From Silene noctiflora (lineage: Eukaryota; Streptophyta; Magnoliopsida; Caryophyllales; Caryophyllaceae), in contig VHZZ01000103.1 of the NCBI GenBank assembly GCA_009801015.1, positions 258,601-284,070 on the forward strand: 25,470 nt of DNA. The letters run 5' to 3'. Made by a program: the position numbers and the translations under genes. The notes under the pieces are model-generated. The model searched no databases. It saw nothing but the letters and a program-made list of their open reading frames with translations, and was not told where the DNA came from. Numbering within the stretch: position 1 is the stretch's first letter; every line of letters starts with the position of its first letter. Positions 24,214 through 25,470 of this stretch are shown here, in pieces.

Positions 24214-24859
24214 TCATCTATCCTCTTTCAGACCTGCAATTGCGTCTAACTGCCTGCGGTGCTCATCTATAATCTCACGGATCTCATATGCAATTGCGTT
24301 AGTTTCCTGAATCAGATGTTCAGTTTTTTCAATGTCTTTCTGCAGACCAAAATGCACCAAAAAGAAACGTTACTCATATCATTCAAAATGCACCAAAAAG
24401 AAACGTTACTCATATCATTCTACCAGTCTTTTCGCAGTCTCAGGATCAGTCTCAGGATCAGGATCGCTATACCTCTGTCAGAATAGGGCAAAAAAAAAAA
24501 AAGATTCAGGTAAATATTTAGAGAAAAGCAAGGTTCTCTACGAATGAGGATAGAGTTAATCATACCAATATACATCATTCGGGTAAATACTTAGAGAAAA
24601 GCAAACAAGAGTTATCGCCCAATATCTATGTTGGGAGTGTTTACGTTAATCGGAAAAAGCGAAATCTAGGAACAAGGAGCTTTTATGATGTACTCACCAC
24701 TTTGGCAAGCAACTCATAATAGCAGTCAGGATCGTAGTTATCTTCCACAGATTTTCCAGGTACATCGCGGACCTGTTTGAGAAGGTGCATGTGTTTGAGA
24801 AGGTGCACCTCTTGCAGCTTTGATACCTCTCGCTGCTCATCTAACTTTCCGTCAATATT
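24214..24859 (-). CDS. Last three exons of an unrecognised charged, helical protein (5' part not identified)
   Basis: I do not recognise the family. Three minus-strand exons, all phase 0: 24859-24698 (54 codons, acceptor TTTCAG, donor GTGAGT), 24474-24424 (17 codons, acceptor GACAG, donor GTAGAA) and 24339-24214 (41 codons plus TGA, acceptor CTGCAG). The first has KLDEQREVSKLQEVHLLK, then an internal 6-residue duplication (HLLKHM/HLLKQV), then SVEDNYDPDCYYELLAKV. The second is acidic, RYSDPDPETDPETAKRL. The third reads KDIEKTEHLIQETNAIAYE, then IREIIDEHRRQLDAIAGL, likely an alpha-helical coiled coil at the C-terminus. Consistent phases and clean splice sites argue for a real gene. Upstream exons lie beyond 24860 and probably outside the window. 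The middle exon is tiny, and the intron after it is only 84 nt. Confidence 0.6.
24349..24420. repeat. Perfect 36-bp tandem duplication filling an 84-nt intron
   Basis: The 36-bp unit beginning AAAATGCACCAAAAAGAAAC occupies 24349-24384 and is repeated without change at 24385-24420. Together they make 72 of the 84 bases of the predicted intron 24340-24423. Confidence 0.9.
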
Positions 24860-25226
24860 CTGAAACAAATGTTTATCTTCTTTCTGTTTGCCTTGATCCT
24901 ATCGGACATTACATAATTACATAAATCAAATTGGTTGAACACTGAGACCGAGTAATGAGGTATATAGTTTCCATATATTGCCGGGTGAGGCGGTACTACA
25001 CAAGAATATTGTAAAAGGGATCCTACCGGTAACAGAGTACCCCATGGTTTTAATGGGTTGTTTACATGCTATCAGACACAATATCAGTGTAAAGCCACCT
25101 TAAAGAGATCAATTGTGACAGAATAAATCAATTGTCGGAGTAATCCATCATCCATGAGTGATTTTTGTATAAATTACCGTCTCACACAATAATCACGGAG
25201 AAGATTAGTATCCGCAGGGGCGTTTT
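24860..25226. other. Upstream intron or intergenic, no exon identified
   Basis: No convincing further exon of the minus-strand gene is visible. Words such as ACCGTCTCACACAATAATCA near 25177 resemble the repeat in RPL34 intron 1. Confidence 0.4.
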
Positions 25227-25263
25227 CAGTGGGGGTTTATGGGGTTCAATTGAACCCCCACTG
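25227..25263. repeat. Nested palindrome GGGGTTCAATTGAACCCC
   Basis: An exact 18-bp palindrome at 25241-25258 sits inside a second inverted pair, CAGTGGGGG (25227-25235) and CCCCCACTG (25255-25263), so the region can fold two alternative ways. It lies just before a tRNA-like promoter and is probably part of a mobile element end. Confidence 0.7.
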
Positions 25264-25312
25264 ATTTTGAGATAAATATTTTACAGAACAATAATAAGCA
25301 TCTGTTTGAAAG

Positions 25313-25366
25313 TGGTTCAGTGGATAGGAGTTCATTTTGTGTACCAGAGATAGCGGGTTCGAAACC
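25313..25366 (+). mobile_element. tRNA-derived SINE head (Pol III A and B boxes)
   Basis: TGGTTCAGTGG at 25313-25323 matches an A box, and GGTTCGAAACC at 25356-25366 matches a B box (GGTTCGANNCC). Spacing of about 33 bases between boxes is tRNA-like. The rest does not fold as a full tRNA, and a T-run follows, so a SINE 5' region is more likely than a tRNA gene. The 3' part may run toward the window end. Confidence 0.5.
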
Positions 25367-25470
25367 AATGGCCATCATTTTTTTGTTTTTTTTAAAAAGC
25401 CTCATTTAACACAATATTAAATCCCTAATTATTCACATTTAACGCAATATTAATTGGTAATAGTTAGTAA

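Overview
This window reads as nuclear DNA of a dicot plant. It is AT-rich and has several spliced genes with GT-AG introns, a plant eL34 gene, a plant apyrase 6 gene and a plant CLE peptide gene. It also carries dense plant-type small mobile elements: Helitrons, Stowaway, Tourist and Mutator-like MITEs, and tRNA-derived SINE pieces. Short repeats such as ACCGTCTCATATAAG in an intron are a style I associate with Caryophyllales, but that order-level guess is weak.

Layout. 1-3770 is an accessory region: a tandem repeat carrying Helitron-like ends, a broken guanosine deaminase fragment (384-778), a 516-bp Helitron, and several MITEs, one of them nested. 3771-5501 (minus) is an intact four-exon S-like RNase T2 gene. 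5546-8218 is again repeat-rich: a Tourist element inside a Stowaway element, a SINE 3' part and a second Helitron. 8219-11679 (plus) is an eight-exon gene for a membrane apyrase of the APY6 type. 12354-12940 holds a third Helitron with a partial second copy beside it.

13.9-19.7 kb has few certain genes. The clear one is a single-exon CLE peptide precursor at 16252-16530 whose dodecapeptide, RRVRRGSDPIHN, is that of CLE45. Around it, on the minus strand, are scattered exon-like segments that could belong to one long antisense transcript; this is tentative. 20488-23149 (plus) is a complete four-exon gene for cytosolic ribosomal protein eL34, with site II and TATA motifs upstream. 24214-24859 (minus) holds the last three exons of a gene I do not recognise, with a charged, probably coiled-coil product. 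The window ends in a GGGGTTCAATTGAACCCC palindrome and a tRNA-like Pol III promoter.

The genes are functionally unrelated (RNA turnover, nucleotide hydrolysis, peptide signalling, translation), as expected for a eukaryotic chromosome segment. There is no operon logic. The most notable items are the CLE45-type gene, the Helitron family with duplicated ends next to a gene fragment, and a tiny intron made almost wholly of a perfect 36-bp tandem duplication.
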